A stretch of DNA of 64,000 bases from Ruegeria sp. R13_0. Lineage in GTDB: Bacteria; Pseudomonadota; Alphaproteobacteria; Rhodobacterales; Rhodobacteraceae. A program made the position numbers and the translations under genes. The notes beneath the pieces were generated by a model. It was not told where the DNA came from, made no database searches, and worked only from the letters and a program-made list of their open reading frames with translations. Shown one piece after another: positions 41,201 to 50,920 of the stretch; the stretch's first letter is position 1, and each line of letters opens with the position of its first letter. The stretch lies in contig NZ_JAGHRB010000004.1 in NCBI RefSeq assembly GCF_017743995.1, positions 62,001 through 126,000 on the forward strand, read 5' to 3'.

Positions 41201-43680
41201 ATCATCGCCTGTGCGGATCGGACCGGAGCCGTCAGGCGGCGTTCGACAGGGCGGCCTGATCCGTCCGTCAATCGGGCGATTACTTCGGCTTCAAGAGGTT
41301 TGCCATTCGTCTCTAACACAGGGATTTCGACGGCAATTGAGGCCTGTCCAGAAGCATCTGTCTGCGCATCGCCGAAATAGGTGCTTTTAGTTGAGGTCTC
41401 GGCGTCATAGCGGCCGAAACGATAGGTTTCAAAGCCCAGAACGGCGCCGGTCGGGCGGGCGATGACCTGGCCGTCAATGCTCAGATCCGACCCCGGCGCG
41501 CCGAACAGATATCGCGCGTCGATCTGCAAGGGCGGCGTATCGCCGGGGCGCAGAGGGGCGTCCGGCAGGCTGAGGTCAAAGTCGATGCGCTCGGGCAGGA
41601 AATCCTCGACCAGCACGGTTTGACGGGCCAGAGCGTCGGCTTTGGGGTCGGACTTGATCTCAATCTTCCATGTCCCGCGCGGCACATCCGGGGCGACCGG
41701 CAGGCTGAAGACATGGCCGCCCGCAACACCGCCATCCGAGACCGCGCGGCGATACTCCACCCCATCGGGGCGATAGAGAACGGCAGTCAGGGGCAGGCCT
41801 TTGATGGCCTGAGATGTGTTGTCGCGCGACAGGGCTGTGACGTGGATAACCTCTCCGGCGCGATATGCACCCCTGTCGGTGGTCAGGAACACATCCACAG
41901 GACCCGCAGGCGCGCGCCCTTCGACCCCGCGATCCGACAGGTCAAAAGCAGGGTCGGTCAGAGAGAGGAAGCTGAAATCGGAATCCCCGTCAGCCACCAT
42001 CACCAAAGCCGGTGCGCTGGCCCCTTTGCCTCGGGTCAGGCCCGCTTCGAACTGCGCATAGCCGCTGGCATCTGTCTGCGCCTTGGCAATCACCGCGTTG
42101 GCGTTTGAAACCAGCGAGACCTCGATCCCCGCGCGCGGGGTAGCGTCGTGCAGACCGCGTACTGTGACATGCAGCCCGTCGGTGCCAAGAGCAGTGCTGA
42201 TCCCCAGATCGGTCAGCACAAACCACTGTGTCGCGCCCGGATCATCATAGGGATCTGCCCCGGGGACGCGCGCAGTTAGGGCGTAGATCCCAGCGGGTTG
42301 ATCGGCAATCGCCTCGGCCATGGGTAGACGGGCGGTCATGCTCTGGTTCAATTCGTTTGCGATCTCGGCGGTGCCGGTCCAGACATCCTCGGCAATCTCG
42401 TCGGAGAACTCACGTTCCTGCCATTCGCTGAGGGGGCGGCCAAAGAAATCCTGCTGGACGGCCCGGATCAGGTTGCGGTCGCTGACGCGTCGCAGGGTCA
42501 GGTCCAGAGAGCCGGTATTGACCGTCTCGACCGGCAGGGCCGCATCCGCCGATTTCGGCAGCACATAGCTGCGCCCCGGAAACCGGACCAACGGAGCACG
42601 GTCACGGACGTAATGCGTCAGCTCGACAGTGCGGTTCAGGGCCTCACCCGAGGCCGCCGGAAGCCCGTCGCGCAGGGCAAAGCGATAGCGTTGACCATGC
42701 GCAACACCGTCCAGACAAAGGCTTTTGCCGTCGACCTGCACCACCAGCCCATCGTCACTGCGTTGCACAAACGGGTCATAGTCGACCCCCGCCTTGACCA
42801 AGGGTTCCGAGAACTCAACGCAGATACGCGGTGCGGCGGCGTTGCTTTCCACCGTGCTGTCGATGATGCGGAAGCCGTATTTTCCGATAGCTTCGTCCAA
42901 AGCCGCCAGGACATCCTCACGCGGTTGGACCTGTTCGGCCAGCCGCAGTGCCGACACCATATCTCGCCCGCGTGCGACCGCTTCCAGCGCGTCCGACATC
43001 ACCATCAGCGCCGCGATTTGCGCCCCCTGTGTGTCCGCGCGCAGATATCCGTTGATGGCGGCGTTCAACGCGCGGGTGCGGAAGTCCTGCCGCTCCTGAT
43101 ATCCGTTCGGGTTCAGGCGCAGCAGCAGGCGGGCGTATTCAACCCATAGGTCGGGTGCATCGCTGAGGGTCACGGCCGCCCCAGTCCACAACATCGCAAG
43201 CCGGTCCGTATCTGCGTTCAGTGCTGACTCCAGCAAAGTCTGTAGGTCACGCCCTCCGGCAGAGTGACGAAACCCAAGATCGCGGGCCTGCTGAAACGCT
43301 TCGCTCAGGTCTTTCTGGCTAAGGAATGTGAGGGCCTCTGCACGCGTTTTCCCCAATATTAGGGTCTGTTCTGACGTGAGTACTTTCTGTGCCGACACCG
43401 CGCCCTGATAGGGCTCCTGCCGGTTCACACCGCTTTTGGGAAAACAGGCATCCGACCGAGTGTTATAGGTAAAGGCCGTGCAGCTTTGATTGGCCGAACA
43501 CGCGCGGATACAGGACTTCAGATCCGTATCGAACAGCGCATCCAGATCCGAGCCGTAAAAATCCGCGTCTCGGGTCGTGATATAGCGGAACTCGGGCACG
43601 GTCGTCTGGGCCAGAGCGCCCAAGGCCAGGGCGAAAGTGGAAAGGATGTAAGTTATTGAAAAAAATACAAAGCGGTGCAT
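38257..43680 (-). CDS. alpha-2-macroglobulin family protease trap with PAN-like domain
   Basis: A 1807-residue secreted or periplasmic A2M homologue. It has a signal peptide (ending ALGALAQ, no lipobox) and a PAN/Apple-like Cys-rich domain (residues about 30-95; SCIRACSANQSCTAFTYN). Macroglobulin-like domains, the MG2 segment VFLTTDRGAYRAGEVIHVTA and an A2M core follow. The thioester motif is in PYGCTEQ, with Cys1367 and Gln1370 intact. The alpha/alpha barrel and the C-terminal receptor-like domain with TLAYVARAVTPG complete it. Proteases cleave a bait region and are covalently trapped. The ATG at 43680 follows AGGAGGT. Coupled to pbpC. Confidence 0.92.
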   Translation of the reverse strand: MHRFVFFSITYILSTFALALGALAQTTVPEFRYITTRDADFYGSDLDALFDTDLKSCIRACSANQSCTAFTYNTRSDACFPKSGVNRQEPYQGAVSAQKVLTSEQTLILGKTRAEALTFLSQKDLSEAFQQARDLGFRHSAGGRDLQTLLESALNADTDRLAMLWTGAAVTLSDAPDLWVEYARLLLRLNPNGYQERQDFRTRALNAAINGYLRADTQGAQIAALMVMSDALEAVARGRDMVSALRLAEQVQPREDVLAALDEAIGKYGFRIIDSTVESNAAAPRICVEFSEPLVKAGVDYDPFVQRSDDGLVVQVDGKSLCLDGVAHGQRYRFALRDGLPAASGEALNRTVELTHYVRDRAPLVRFPGRSYVLPKSADAALPVETVNTGSLDLTLRRVSDRNLIRAVQQDFFGRPLSEWQEREFSDEIAEDVWTGTAEIANELNQSMTARLPMAEAIADQPAGIYALTARVPGADPYDDPGATQWFVLTDLGISTALGTDGLHVTVRGLHDATPRAGIEVSLVSNANAVIAKAQTDASGYAQFEAGLTRGKGASAPALVMVADGDSDFSFLSLTDPAFDLSDRGVEGRAPAGPVDVFLTTDRGAYRAGEVIHVTALSRDNTSQAIKGLPLTAVLYRPDGVEYRRAVSDGGVAGGHVFSLPVAPDVPRGTWKIEIKSDPKADALARQTVLVEDFLPERIDFDLSLPDAPLRPGDTPPLQIDARYLFGAPGSDLSIDGQVIARPTGAVLGFETYRFGRYDAETSTKSTYFGDAQTDASGQASIAVEIPVLETNGKPLEAEVIARLTDGSGRPVERRLTAPVRSAQAMIGIRPLFEDVIPEGTEAAFQIIGLSPDLTAEPMRLRWTLNRLETRYQWYQLYGDWNWEPTTRRTRIATGEVETGADPLNLSQPVDWGQYELVVERLDGTYAETAVEFSAGWYQAADASTSPDRLKISLDRNSYRPGDTAQLRIVPRMAGVAQIEVLSNRLIHRQMVDVPEGETVIPIDVTEDWGAGAYVTATVIRPMDVAAGQNPARSMGVAHATVEPVGRTLDVSIDVPQVTSPRETHKTLIRVENMPEGEPVWLTLAAVDVGILNLTGFESPDPQGYYFGQRRLGVDLRDVYGRLIDGMNGAMGTVRSGGDNSGMQRQSPPPTQDLMAVFSGPVQVDAIGEVEVDIPLPAFNGTVRLMAVAWSAAAVGQAEAEMIVRDPVVVTASLPRFLAPDDQSRMLLEIVHADGPSGEMGLGLTASSGLELGTAPASFVLEDGGKAVFEIPLRALAVGDPEISVAITTPDGRDLSQTLRMPVRANDPIVAQTRRFSLGAGDNFLFTQDVFDGFQPGTAKAILSAGALAKFDTPALLDQLNRYPYGCTEQITSKALPLLYLSSVAQASGLGDGPIVDQRISDSIRSILTRQAPNGAFGLWRAESGDFWLDAYVTDFLSRARAQGHPVSDRAFAQAMDNLRNRVNYAPDFDEGGEDIAYALMVLAREGAASMGDLRYYADTKGDAFDTPLAAAQLGAALASYGDQTRADAMFARAAQLLQRRPAQERYLWRVDYGTDLRDAAGLLTLAVDAGSQAVDRDALIQRVTSSRAHLSTQEASWSLLAAHALVSDPSDSGLMMNGAPVSGPFVQLREAGFTDDLNISATAANPTDITLTVTGIPTTPPEAGGTGYAINRAYYSLEGDPLDPSTFTAGDRFVTVLTVTPFESGGARLMIDDPLAAGIEIDNPNLLRSGDVRALDWLDLSDATHTEFRSDRFLAAVDLSGGETVTLAYVARAVTPGTFHHPAASVEDMYRPQNRARTDTGRVEVQ

Positions 43681-43796
43681 TGTGACCTCCTGTTTGGGGT
43701 CAATTTGACACGTGCGGTGCCCCTCAGGCAACGGCTTAAACACTTTTTCACCGATTGCCCGGATGCTGACGGCAGAGCAGACCGGAATCACGCATC

Positions 43797-45986
43797 ATGA
43801 GCCTTGCACAAAAACTGGCACAGGAACGGCGCGCGCGCCTGGCGGCGGAACGGATGTTGGCGTTGAAACAGGCCGAGTTGTCCTCGGCCAACCGCAAACT
43901 GGGCCGCCACGCGATGGCCCTTACCAAACGCATTGGTGAAACCCAGGCTGAGGTTGAGACCGTCCGGGACGAGAATGAAAAGGTCAAATCCGACCTGACC
44001 GAGGCCCATGCCAAGGTCGAAGTGGCCGAGCGTCGCCTGTGGCATTCGATCCAGACCATTCAGGACGGCTTTGCCTTTTTCGACGATGACAGCTGTCTGA
44101 TCGGGGCCAATACCGCCTATCTGAGCGTGTTCGAAGGTCTGGATGAGGTCGCGCCGGGTATCCCTTACACGCGCATTCTCGAACTTCTGACCAACGAAGG
44201 CATCGTCGACACTGGCGCGGAGCAGGCCGGGGACTGGCAGGCCCGCATGCAAAGACGCTGGGCACGGGCCAATCCGCCACCCGAAGTGATCCAACTGTGG
44301 AATGGTCAATATATCCGCCTGATCGACCAGCGTGGCAGCGGCGGAGATGTGGTCAGTCTTGCCCTGAACATCACAGCCTCCGTCCGGCATGAGGCTGAAT
44401 TGCAGGCCGCACGCGACCGCGCCGAGGCTGCGAACCGCGCCAAATCGGCCTTTCTGGCGAATATGAGCCATGAAATCCGCACGCCCATGAACGGCATCGT
44501 CGGCATGACCGAGTTACTGTCCGAAACGCCGATGGACGAAGAACAGCGCCTTTATGTCAACACGATCCGCAACTCGGGTGAGGCTTTGCTGGTCATCATC
44601 AACGACGTGCTGGATTATTCCAAAATCGAAGCGGACAAGCTGATCCTGCACCCCGAGCAATTCGATCTCGAACGTTGCATCCTTGAGGTTGCGATGCTGC
44701 TGCAGCCCAGCGTGCGCGACAAGGGCCTGACGCTGCTGGTGGATTATGATCTCTTCCTGCCGACGCTGTTCGTGGGTGATCCGGGGCGCGTGCGGCAGGT
44801 TTTGACCAACCTAGTGGGCAATGCCGTCAAGTTCACCAGCGAAGGTCATGTGCTGATCCGGGTGACTGGTGTCCCCCATCCGGACCGGCAGGATTGCGAT
44901 GTCCACATCGCCATCGAAGACACCGGCATCGGGATTGAGGACGACAAGAGCAACCACATCTTTGGTGAGTTCAATCAGGTCGAAGATGAACGCAACCGTC
45001 AATTCGAAGGAACCGGTCTGGGCCTTGCCATCACCAAACGCCTGATCACCATGATGGGGGGCAATGTCTGGGTCGAAAGCGAAATTGGGCAAGGGTCGTG
45101 TTTTGGCTTCCGGGTGACTCTGCCCACTGCCGAGGGGCCACAACCCTCTCCGCCCGACCTGCAAGGGTGCCTGAAACACGTGATGCTGGTCGAGGATATG
45201 GCCGCCAACCGAGCCATTCTCGCCAAGCAGCTGGGGCGCCTTGGGGCAAAGGTCACCCTCTGCGCTTCCGGAGGCGAAGCGCTGTCGAAACTGGACCCCT
45301 CGATTGATCTGTTGCTATGCGATCATGACCTGCCCGACATGGACGGGATGGAGCTTGCGACCATCCTGCACGACCGCGGCTGGACTGAATTGCCGGTGGT
45401 CATCATGTCCACCAATCCGGGGGTCATTCACGCCAGCCCTGCACGGCATTTGATCGAAGGCGTCTTGCAAAAACCCATCCCCCGATCTGAGCTTTACAGC
45501 CGACTGATCGCCTTGGGGGATACCGCGTCCCAACCGGATTCTTCGCCTCAACCTACGCCTGAGACCCATCCAATCGGGAACCGCCTGATGCGCGTTCTGG
45601 CGGCCGAGGATAATCGGACCAACCAGCTGATCCTGAAGAAAATGGTTAAGGATTTGAACATCGACCTGTGTTTCGCAGGTAACGGGCAAGAGGCTGTTGA
45701 TCTCTATCAGGAGTTTTCACCCGATTTGATCTTCATGGACATTTCGATGCCCCGCATGGATGGCAAACAAGCCACTGCCGAAATCCGCCGCCGCGAGGTC
45801 GAAACCGGTCGTCACGTGCCAATCGTCGCTCTGACAGCGCACGCCATGGCGGGGGATGATCAAGGCATTCTGGAGGCCGGTCTGGATCACTACCTGACCA
45901 AACCGTTGCACAAGACCCTCATCCAGCAAATGATCAGGGACCACTGCCCCGAGGACGCTGAACCTGTCACGCCCAAGCATGATTAA
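43797..45986 (+). CDS. hybrid sensor histidine kinase with two receiver domains
   Basis: A 729-residue cytoplasmic kinase with no membrane segment. Order: an N-terminal coiled coil (residues about 1-80; [38 protein letters not shown]), a PAS domain (about 80-200), HisKA with [15 protein letters not shown] (His225), HATPase_c with [12 protein letters not shown] and [12 protein letters not shown], receiver 1 with Asp509 ([13 protein letters not shown]) and receiver 2 with Asp648 ([13 protein letters not shown]). No response regulator or Hpt gene is adjacent, so it is an orphan. Soluble PAS kinases of this form sense internal signals. It diverges from the A2M gene. Confidence 0.9.
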   Translation: MSLAQKLAQERRARLAAERMLALKQAELSSANRKLGRHAMALTKRIGETQAEVETVRDENEKVKSDLTEAHAKVEVAERRLWHSIQTIQDGFAFFDDDSCLIGANTAYLSVFEGLDEVAPGIPYTRILELLTNEGIVDTGAEQAGDWQARMQRRWARANPPPEVIQLWNGQYIRLIDQRGSGGDVVSLALNITASVRHEAELQAARDRAEAANRAKSAFLANMSHEIRTPMNGIVGMTELLSETPMDEEQRLYVNTIRNSGEALLVIINDVLDYSKIEADKLILHPEQFDLERCILEVAMLLQPSVRDKGLTLLVDYDLFLPTLFVGDPGRVRQVLTNLVGNAVKFTSEGHVLIRVTGVPHPDRQDCDVHIAIEDTGIGIEDDKSNHIFGEFNQVEDERNRQFEGTGLGLAITKRLITMMGGNVWVESEIGQGSCFGFRVTLPTAEGPQPSPPDLQGCLKHVMLVEDMAANRAILAKQLGRLGAKVTLCASGGEALSKLDPSIDLLLCDHDLPDMDGMELATILHDRGWTELPVVIMSTNPGVIHASPARHLIEGVLQKPIPRSELYSRLIALGDTASQPDSSPQPTPETHPIGNRLMRVLAAEDNRTNQLILKKMVKDLNIDLCFAGNGQEAVDLYQEFSPDLIFMDISMPRMDGKQATAEIRRREVETGRHVPIVALTAHAMAGDDQGILEAGLDHYLTKPLHKTLIQQMIRDHCPEDAEPVTPKHD

Positions 45987-46018
45987 TCGGCGGCAAAGAC
46001 CCAAAAAAGGGATCCCAA

Positions 46019-46100
46019 CTTCATCTGGCTAAAAATACCTCGGGGAGCCGCCATTGGTGCGCCATTGGTTCAAGCCCAAATGGCGGCGGGCTGGCCCCTC
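46019..46100 (+). repeat. dispersed 3'-end intergenic repeat, copy B
   Basis: CTTCATCTGGCTAAAAATAC then CTCGGGG opens the copy 32 bases after the histidine-kinase stop in the same orientation. It ends with a CAAGCCCAAATGGCGGCGGG/CTGGCCCCTC arm that pairs partly with itself. It shares core and arm with copy A at 5401-5480, whose arm reads AGCCCAAGAGGGGCTGGCCCC. It lies between convergent genes. Confidence 0.65.
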
Positions 46101-46112
46101 GCTTCCTACCCT

Positions 46113-46883
46113 TCACGCTGAGTAAGCACGCACGAAAACGGGCTTGTCGTCCTCGGACAGATCGGGGCGGTATTCATAGCCGCCGCTGTCAAAATCCAGC
46201 AAACCGGCCAGATCGGTCAGGCGATGCTGAATGATGTACCGTGCCATCGCGCCGCGCGCTTTCTTGGCGAAAAAGCTGACGATTTTCGGCGTACCTGCTT
46301 TGTCCTCCATGAAGACCGGAGTGATGACTTTCAGGTTAAGCGCTTTCAGGTCGACTGCCCCGAAATACTCTTGACTGGCACAGTTCACTAGGACCTCGCT
46401 GCCAACCTCGGCCCCTTGCGCGTTCAGTGCTTTGCTCAACTGATCGCGCCAATACTCATACAGGTTCTTGCCGCGCCGGGTTTTCAGCTTGCTGCCCATT
46501 TCCAACCGATAGGGCTGAATCGCGTCCAGAGGTCGCAGAACACCGTAGAGTCCGGACAGGATTCGCAGATGGTCCTGCGCCCATGCCATCTCATCAGTGT
46601 CCAGTGAGCTTGCCTCTAACCCCTGATAAGTGTCACCGGCAAAGGCCAATGCGGCGGGGCGGGTCGCCTCAAGCTCGGGCGCGTCGGCGAAAGCGCGATA
46701 GCGGTCGCGGTTCAGCCGAGCCAGATCATCGCTGAGGTCCATCAGTTTCTTGAGGTCGCCCAGTGTCAGGTTGCGCGCGGTCTTGGACAGACGGATCGCA
46801 TCGTCCTGAAAGTCGGGCTGCGTGGCCTCAACATCCCGCTCTGCCCAGTCCAGCCGCTTGGCCGGGGAAATCACTACCAGCAT
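46113..46883 (-). CDS. yaaA: peroxide stress protein YaaA
   Basis: A 256-residue YaaA (DUF328) protein: MLVVISPAKRLDWAE at the N-terminus, LSDDLARLNRDRYRAFAD, AFAGDTYQGLEASSL, QDHLRILSGLYGVLRPLDAIQPYRLEMGSKL, and VSFFAKKARGAMARYIIQHRLTD. E. coli YaaA is an OxyR-regulated protein that lowers intracellular iron and so protects against Fenton damage, possibly with DNA-binding activity. No OxyR site is obvious by eye. It is convergent with the histidine kinase, 126 bases apart, with repeat copy B between. Confidence 0.9.
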   Translation of the reverse strand: MLVVISPAKRLDWAERDVEATQPDFQDDAIRLSKTARNLTLGDLKKLMDLSDDLARLNRDRYRAFADAPELEATRPAALAFAGDTYQGLEASSLDTDEMAWAQDHLRILSGLYGVLRPLDAIQPYRLEMGSKLKTRRGKNLYEYWRDQLSKALNAQGAEVGSEVLVNCASQEYFGAVDLKALNLKVITPVFMEDKAGTPKIVSFFAKKARGAMARYIIQHRLTDLAGLLDFDSGGYEYRPDLSEDDKPVFVRAYSA

Positions 46884-47016
46884 ATCCGCCCTCGTTCCTT
46901 GCCTGATAGGGCGTATTTAGGTCGTTTTGCGTTTCATCAAAAGTGCTTTTGTCGAAAGGCGCGTTCGACCGAAGAGAGAGGCAGCGTCTTTTGACGCCTT
47001 TCAAACGCGAAACGAC

Positions 47017-49056
47017 CTAGCCCTCTTGCCGCAGCACGTCCAGAAAGGCCGCTCCAAACCTTTCGTGACGACGATCGCCCAACACCTGTTCGACCCCGCG
47101 CAGATCATCGGGTCGCATCTGCGCCACCTTCGCCAGTTGCGAGGCCGTGCAGCTGAGCGGCTTGTCGATCCCCTCTGGCCCGCGGGACAATTGTGACTGC
47201 ACCTCAAGCAGGCGGTCGTAAATCTCGCCCTGCTCGCGCCCGGCCAGCTTGCGCCGCGCAGGGTGGACCGCTTCGACGGCCCCGGCGATGACCTCAAGGA
47301 AGGTGTCGCCATAACGTTCAAGCTTCTTGGCCCCGACCCCTCCGATCCGGGCCATGTCGTCCAGTGTTTGCGGGCGCTTCTCGGCCATTTCGATCAGGGT
47401 GCGGTCGGGGAAGATGACATAGGCCGGAACGCGCTGGGCTTCGGCCAGCGCCCGGCGCTTGGCTTTGAGGGCAGAGAGCAGCGGAGCGTCTTCTTCGGCC
47501 ACCATCGCCTTGACCGCAGGGCGGCGCGTGGCTTTGCGGATGGTATCCTTGCGCAGGTTGATCTGCGCCTCGCCTTTGAGGATCGGTTTGGCGGCCTCGG
47601 TCATGCGCAGGGCGCCGTGGCGTTCGGGGTCGGGGCGGACCAGATCATGGCCCATCATTTGCCGAAAGATCGCCTGCCATTGCGGGCGCGACCAGTCCTT
47701 ACCGATACCCCAGGTCGACAGCGTATCGTGGCGGCGCGCGCGGATCTTGTCGGTTTCATTGGCCAGCAGGATGTCGATCAGATGGCCGCTGCCAAACCAT
47801 TCCTCGGTCCGTAGGATCGCCGACAGCGCCATACGGACGGGGGTTGTGCCATCAAATACCTCGGGTGGGGTGTCGCAGAGATCGCATTTCCCGCAGGGTT
47901 CGGCCGTTTCGCCGAAATAGCCCAGCAGAGTCTGACGACGGCACACCAGTGCCTCGGCCAGACCCAGCAGAGCGTTCAGGCGTGCATGATCCGCCATGCG
48001 CCGTTCGGGCGGGGCGAGGCCCTCATCCACCTGCGATCGACGCAAGCGAATGTCATCAGGGCCAAACAGTGTCAGGGTTTCAGCCGGGCCGCCGTCGCGC
48101 CCGGCGCGGCCGATCTCTTGGTAATAGGCCTCGATGGATTTGGGCAGGTCCGCATGGGCGACCCAGCGGATATCGGGTTTGTCGATGCCCATCCCGAAAG
48201 CCACAGTGGCGACGACGATCAGTCCGTCCTCGCGCGCAAAACGGGTTTCGACAATACGCCGGTCCTCGGGGTCCATGCCGCCGTGATAGTGACAGGCTGA
48301 ATGCCCTTCGTCGCGCAGAGCCTTGGCCAGCACCTCGGTCTTGTTTCGGGTACCGCAATAGACGATGCCGGATTGGGTTTTGCGCGCGGCGGCGAAATCG
48401 AGGATCTGTTTGCGCGGACCATCCTTGGCGGCAAAGGCCAGATGGATGTTGGGCCGATCAAACCCCCGCAGAAACTTGCGCGGGGCGGTGCCGTCGAACA
48501 GTTTCTCGACGATCTCGTCCTGCGTTTCGGCATCCGCCGTGGCGGTGAACGCGGCCAGAGGCACGTTCAGGGCACGCCGCAGCTCTCCGATCCGCAGATA
48601 GTCGGGGCGAAAATCATGACCCCATTGGCTGACGCAATGCGCCTCATCGACGGCGATCAGGCTGACATTGATCCGGCGCAACATGCCCAGCGCGGATCCA
48701 GCGGCCAGACGCTCGGGCGCCATGTACAGCAGCTTGAGCCGCCCGGCCTCGAGCGCCTCCCATACCGCATCGGTTTCCTCAGGCGTGTTGCCCGAGGTCA
48801 GCGCACCGGCTTCAACCCCGGCCTCTTGCAGGCCTCGGACCTGATCGCGCATCAAAGCGATCAAAGGGGAGACTACTACCGTCACACCGTCACGCAGCAG
48901 TGCAGGTAGTTGATAACACAGGGATTTGCCGCCGCCCGTTGGCATAATGGCCAACACGTTTTCACCTGCAGTCACGGCATCGACGATCTCTTCCTGACCG
49001 GGGCGGAAGTCGTCGAATCCAAAGACATCTCGCAGCAGGGGTGCGGCGTCGAACAT
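47017..49056 (-). CDS. recQ: ATP-dependent DNA helicase RecQ
   Basis: A 679-residue RecQ helicase: FRPGQEEIVDAV, Walker A PTGGGKSLCYQLPAL, Walker B AVDEAHCVSQWGHDFRP, and the helicase C domain with GYYQ-like QEIGRAGRDG. The RQC zinc site has Cys in CGKCDLC, followed by winged helix. Two HRDC-like segments are present: SALKAKRRALAEAQRVPAYVIF...DMARIGGVGAKKLERYG and EIYDRLLEVQSQLSRGPEG...VLGDRRHERFG. Two HRDCs are more than E. coli's one but are known in some bacteria. It unwinds forks and recombination intermediates. The ATG gives MFDAAPLLRDVFGFDDF. Confidence 0.95.
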   Translation of the reverse strand: MFDAAPLLRDVFGFDDFRPGQEEIVDAVTAGENVLAIMPTGGGKSLCYQLPALLRDGVTVVVSPLIALMRDQVRGLQEAGVEAGALTSGNTPEETDAVWEALEAGRLKLLYMAPERLAAGSALGMLRRINVSLIAVDEAHCVSQWGHDFRPDYLRIGELRRALNVPLAAFTATADAETQDEIVEKLFDGTAPRKFLRGFDRPNIHLAFAAKDGPRKQILDFAAARKTQSGIVYCGTRNKTEVLAKALRDEGHSACHYHGGMDPEDRRIVETRFAREDGLIVVATVAFGMGIDKPDIRWVAHADLPKSIEAYYQEIGRAGRDGGPAETLTLFGPDDIRLRRSQVDEGLAPPERRMADHARLNALLGLAEALVCRRQTLLGYFGETAEPCGKCDLCDTPPEVFDGTTPVRMALSAILRTEEWFGSGHLIDILLANETDKIRARRHDTLSTWGIGKDWSRPQWQAIFRQMMGHDLVRPDPERHGALRMTEAAKPILKGEAQINLRKDTIRKATRRPAVKAMVAEEDAPLLSALKAKRRALAEAQRVPAYVIFPDRTLIEMAEKRPQTLDDMARIGGVGAKKLERYGDTFLEVIAGAVEAVHPARRKLAGREQGEIYDRLLEVQSQLSRGPEGIDKPLSCTASQLAKVAQMRPDDLRGVEQVLGDRRHERFGAAFLDVLRQEG

Positions 49057-49134
49057 GTGTGGGGTTGCCCTGTTTTAAGGTTTATCTGCTCTTAAGACAG
49101 GACAATCACACACTAAGATTCGGTGAACAAGAGG

Positions 49135-49422
49135 TCAGACGAAATAGCCCGCATTGTTGATCAGGATGATCCGCGCCGCATAGACCCCGATCAGCACGAC
49201 CAGAGGGGTCAGATCCAGCCCGCCCATATTGGGCAGGATACGGCGGATCGGGCCGTAAATCGGTTCGAGAATACGGTTCAGGCCGTACCAGATCTGCGCG
49301 ACCAGCTGTTGGTGCAGATTCAGCACCTGGAAATTGATCAGCCAGCTCATGATCACGTGGGCGAGGATGATGAACCAGACAATGTCCAGGATCAGCAGCA
49401 GGATTTGGATCAGCGACAGCAT
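49135..49422 (-). CDS. YggT family membrane protein
   Basis: A 95-residue protein with two hydrophobic segments (MLSLIQILLLILDIVWFIILAHVIMSW and the LTPLVVLIGVYAARIIL C-terminus) and the YggT middle motif LEPIYGPIRRILPNMGGLDLTP. In cyanobacteria and Streptococcus YggT-like proteins affect division and nucleoid or chloroplast thylakoid organisation; in proteobacteria the role is undecided. The 130-base space to the upstream MFS gene and 78 to recQ leave it as a single-gene unit. Confidence 0.88.
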   Translation of the reverse strand: MLSLIQILLLILDIVWFIILAHVIMSWLINFQVLNLHQQLVAQIWYGLNRILEPIYGPIRRILPNMGGLDLTPLVVLIGVYAARIILINNAGYFV

Positions 49423-49552
49423 GGGTACTCCGTATCTTTCACCGAAAAAGACCTAAGCACACACGCCGGAAAGAGCAAGCCTGCGCCAACTGAAAGCTTG
49501 CGAAATGGGCCAAACACCCGTCTTATTGGACAAAAGAATAACTGGGGCAGTC

Positions 49553-50920
49553 ATGGCAGAGATTTCCAATCGCAAGCGCATCTGGGGCTGGTGGTTTTTT
49601 GATTGGGCGTCGCAGCCTTATCACACGCTGCTGGTCACTTTTGTTTTCGGCCCCTATTTCGCCGGGGTCGCCGCAGGGTATTTCACCGATGCCGGGCTGG
49701 ACCCGCAAGCCGCCGCCGCGCGGGCGCAGACGGTCTGGGCCAATTGCCTGACCATCACCGGGCTGATCATCGCCTTTGGCGCGCCTCTGCTTGGGGCGAT
49801 GGCAGATGTTTCGGGTCGCCGCATACCGTGGATTTTTGCGTTTTCGGTGATGTATGTGGTGGGGTCCGCCGCACTTTGGTACACGATGCCCGACGGTTCA
49901 AACATGTGGCTGATGCTGTCGGCCTTCGGGCTGGGCTTTGTCGGGGCAGAGTATGCACTGATCTTCATCAACTCGCAGCTGCCTGAACTGGGCGACGATA
50001 ATCAGGTGGGTGAAATCTCCGGCTCGGGTTTTGCCTTCGGGTATTTTGGCGGTCTGATTTCTCTGGCGATCATGCTGGCGCTGTTTGTCGAGCAGCCCAA
50101 CGGCAAGACATTGATCGGAATGGAGCCTGCGCTTGGCCTTGATGCCGCCACGCGTGAGGGCACGCGTTTTGTTGGGCCTTTCACCGCCGCGTGGTTCGTT
50201 TTGTTCATGGTGCCCTATTTCCTGTGGGTGCGTGACGATCCAAAAGCCGAGAAAACCGGCAGTTTCGCCGAGGCGCTGCGCCTGCTGGGGCACTCAATCT
50301 CGAACCTGCGGCATCGGGTCAGTCTGGCGACCTATCTCGGGTCGTCGATGTTTTACCGCGACGCGTTGAACGGGCTTTACAGCTTTGGCGGGGTCTACGC
50401 GCGGCTGGTTCTGGAGTGGGATCTGATCAAGATCGGTGTCTTTGGGATTGTCAGCGTTCTGGCCTCGGCCATTTTTGCGTGGATTGGGGGCAAGTTGGAT
50501 CGGAAATACGGCCCTAAACCGGTCATTCTGGTTGCAATCTGGGTGCTGATCTTTGTCTGTATCACCGTCGTTTCGATGGACCGGACGCAGATCTACGGCA
50601 TTGCACTGCCCGAAGGGTCCGGACTGCCCGACATAGTGTTTTTCGGCTGTGGCATCCTGATCGGCGGGATGGGAGGGGTTTTGCAATCCGCCAGCCGCTC
50701 AATGATGGTGCGCCATACCGATCCCGCGGCTCCGGTAGAAAGCTTCGGGCTTTATGGCTTGTCCGGCCGTGCGACCGCCTTTGCCGCGCCGCTCTTGATC
50801 GGGGTAGCAACAACTGTGACTGGTAGTGCAAGACTAGGGGTGTCACCAATCATTCTGTTGTTTATTCTGGGTCTATTCCTGATGCGCTGGGTAAAGCCGG
50901 AAGGGGATCAGAGCAGATGA
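49553..50920 (+). CDS. MFS transporter, UMF1 (Atg22-like) family
   Basis: A 455-residue protein with about twelve helices and the UMF1 marks WGWWFFDWASQPYHTLLVTFVFGPYFAG near the N-terminus, LGAMADVSGRRIPWIFAF, and FRDALN...RLVLEWD in the second half. Relatives include the vacuolar amino-acid exporter Atg22; the bacterial substrate is unknown. The start is set at 49553 (MAEISNRKRIW); an upstream ATG at 49505 would add 16 residues. Its stop overlaps mepA by four bases, so the two are translated together, an unexpected pairing of a carrier with a wall hydrolase. Confidence 0.83.
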   Translation: MAEISNRKRIWGWWFFDWASQPYHTLLVTFVFGPYFAGVAAGYFTDAGLDPQAAAARAQTVWANCLTITGLIIAFGAPLLGAMADVSGRRIPWIFAFSVMYVVGSAALWYTMPDGSNMWLMLSAFGLGFVGAEYALIFINSQLPELGDDNQVGEISGSGFAFGYFGGLISLAIMLALFVEQPNGKTLIGMEPALGLDAATREGTRFVGPFTAAWFVLFMVPYFLWVRDDPKAEKTGSFAEALRLLGHSISNLRHRVSLATYLGSSMFYRDALNGLYSFGGVYARLVLEWDLIKIGVFGIVSVLASAIFAWIGGKLDRKYGPKPVILVAIWVLIFVCITVVSMDRTQIYGIALPEGSGLPDIVFFGCGILIGGMGGVLQSASRSMMVRHTDPAAPVESFGLYGLSGRATAFAAPLLIGVATTVTGSARLGVSPIILLFILGLFLMRWVKPEGDQSR

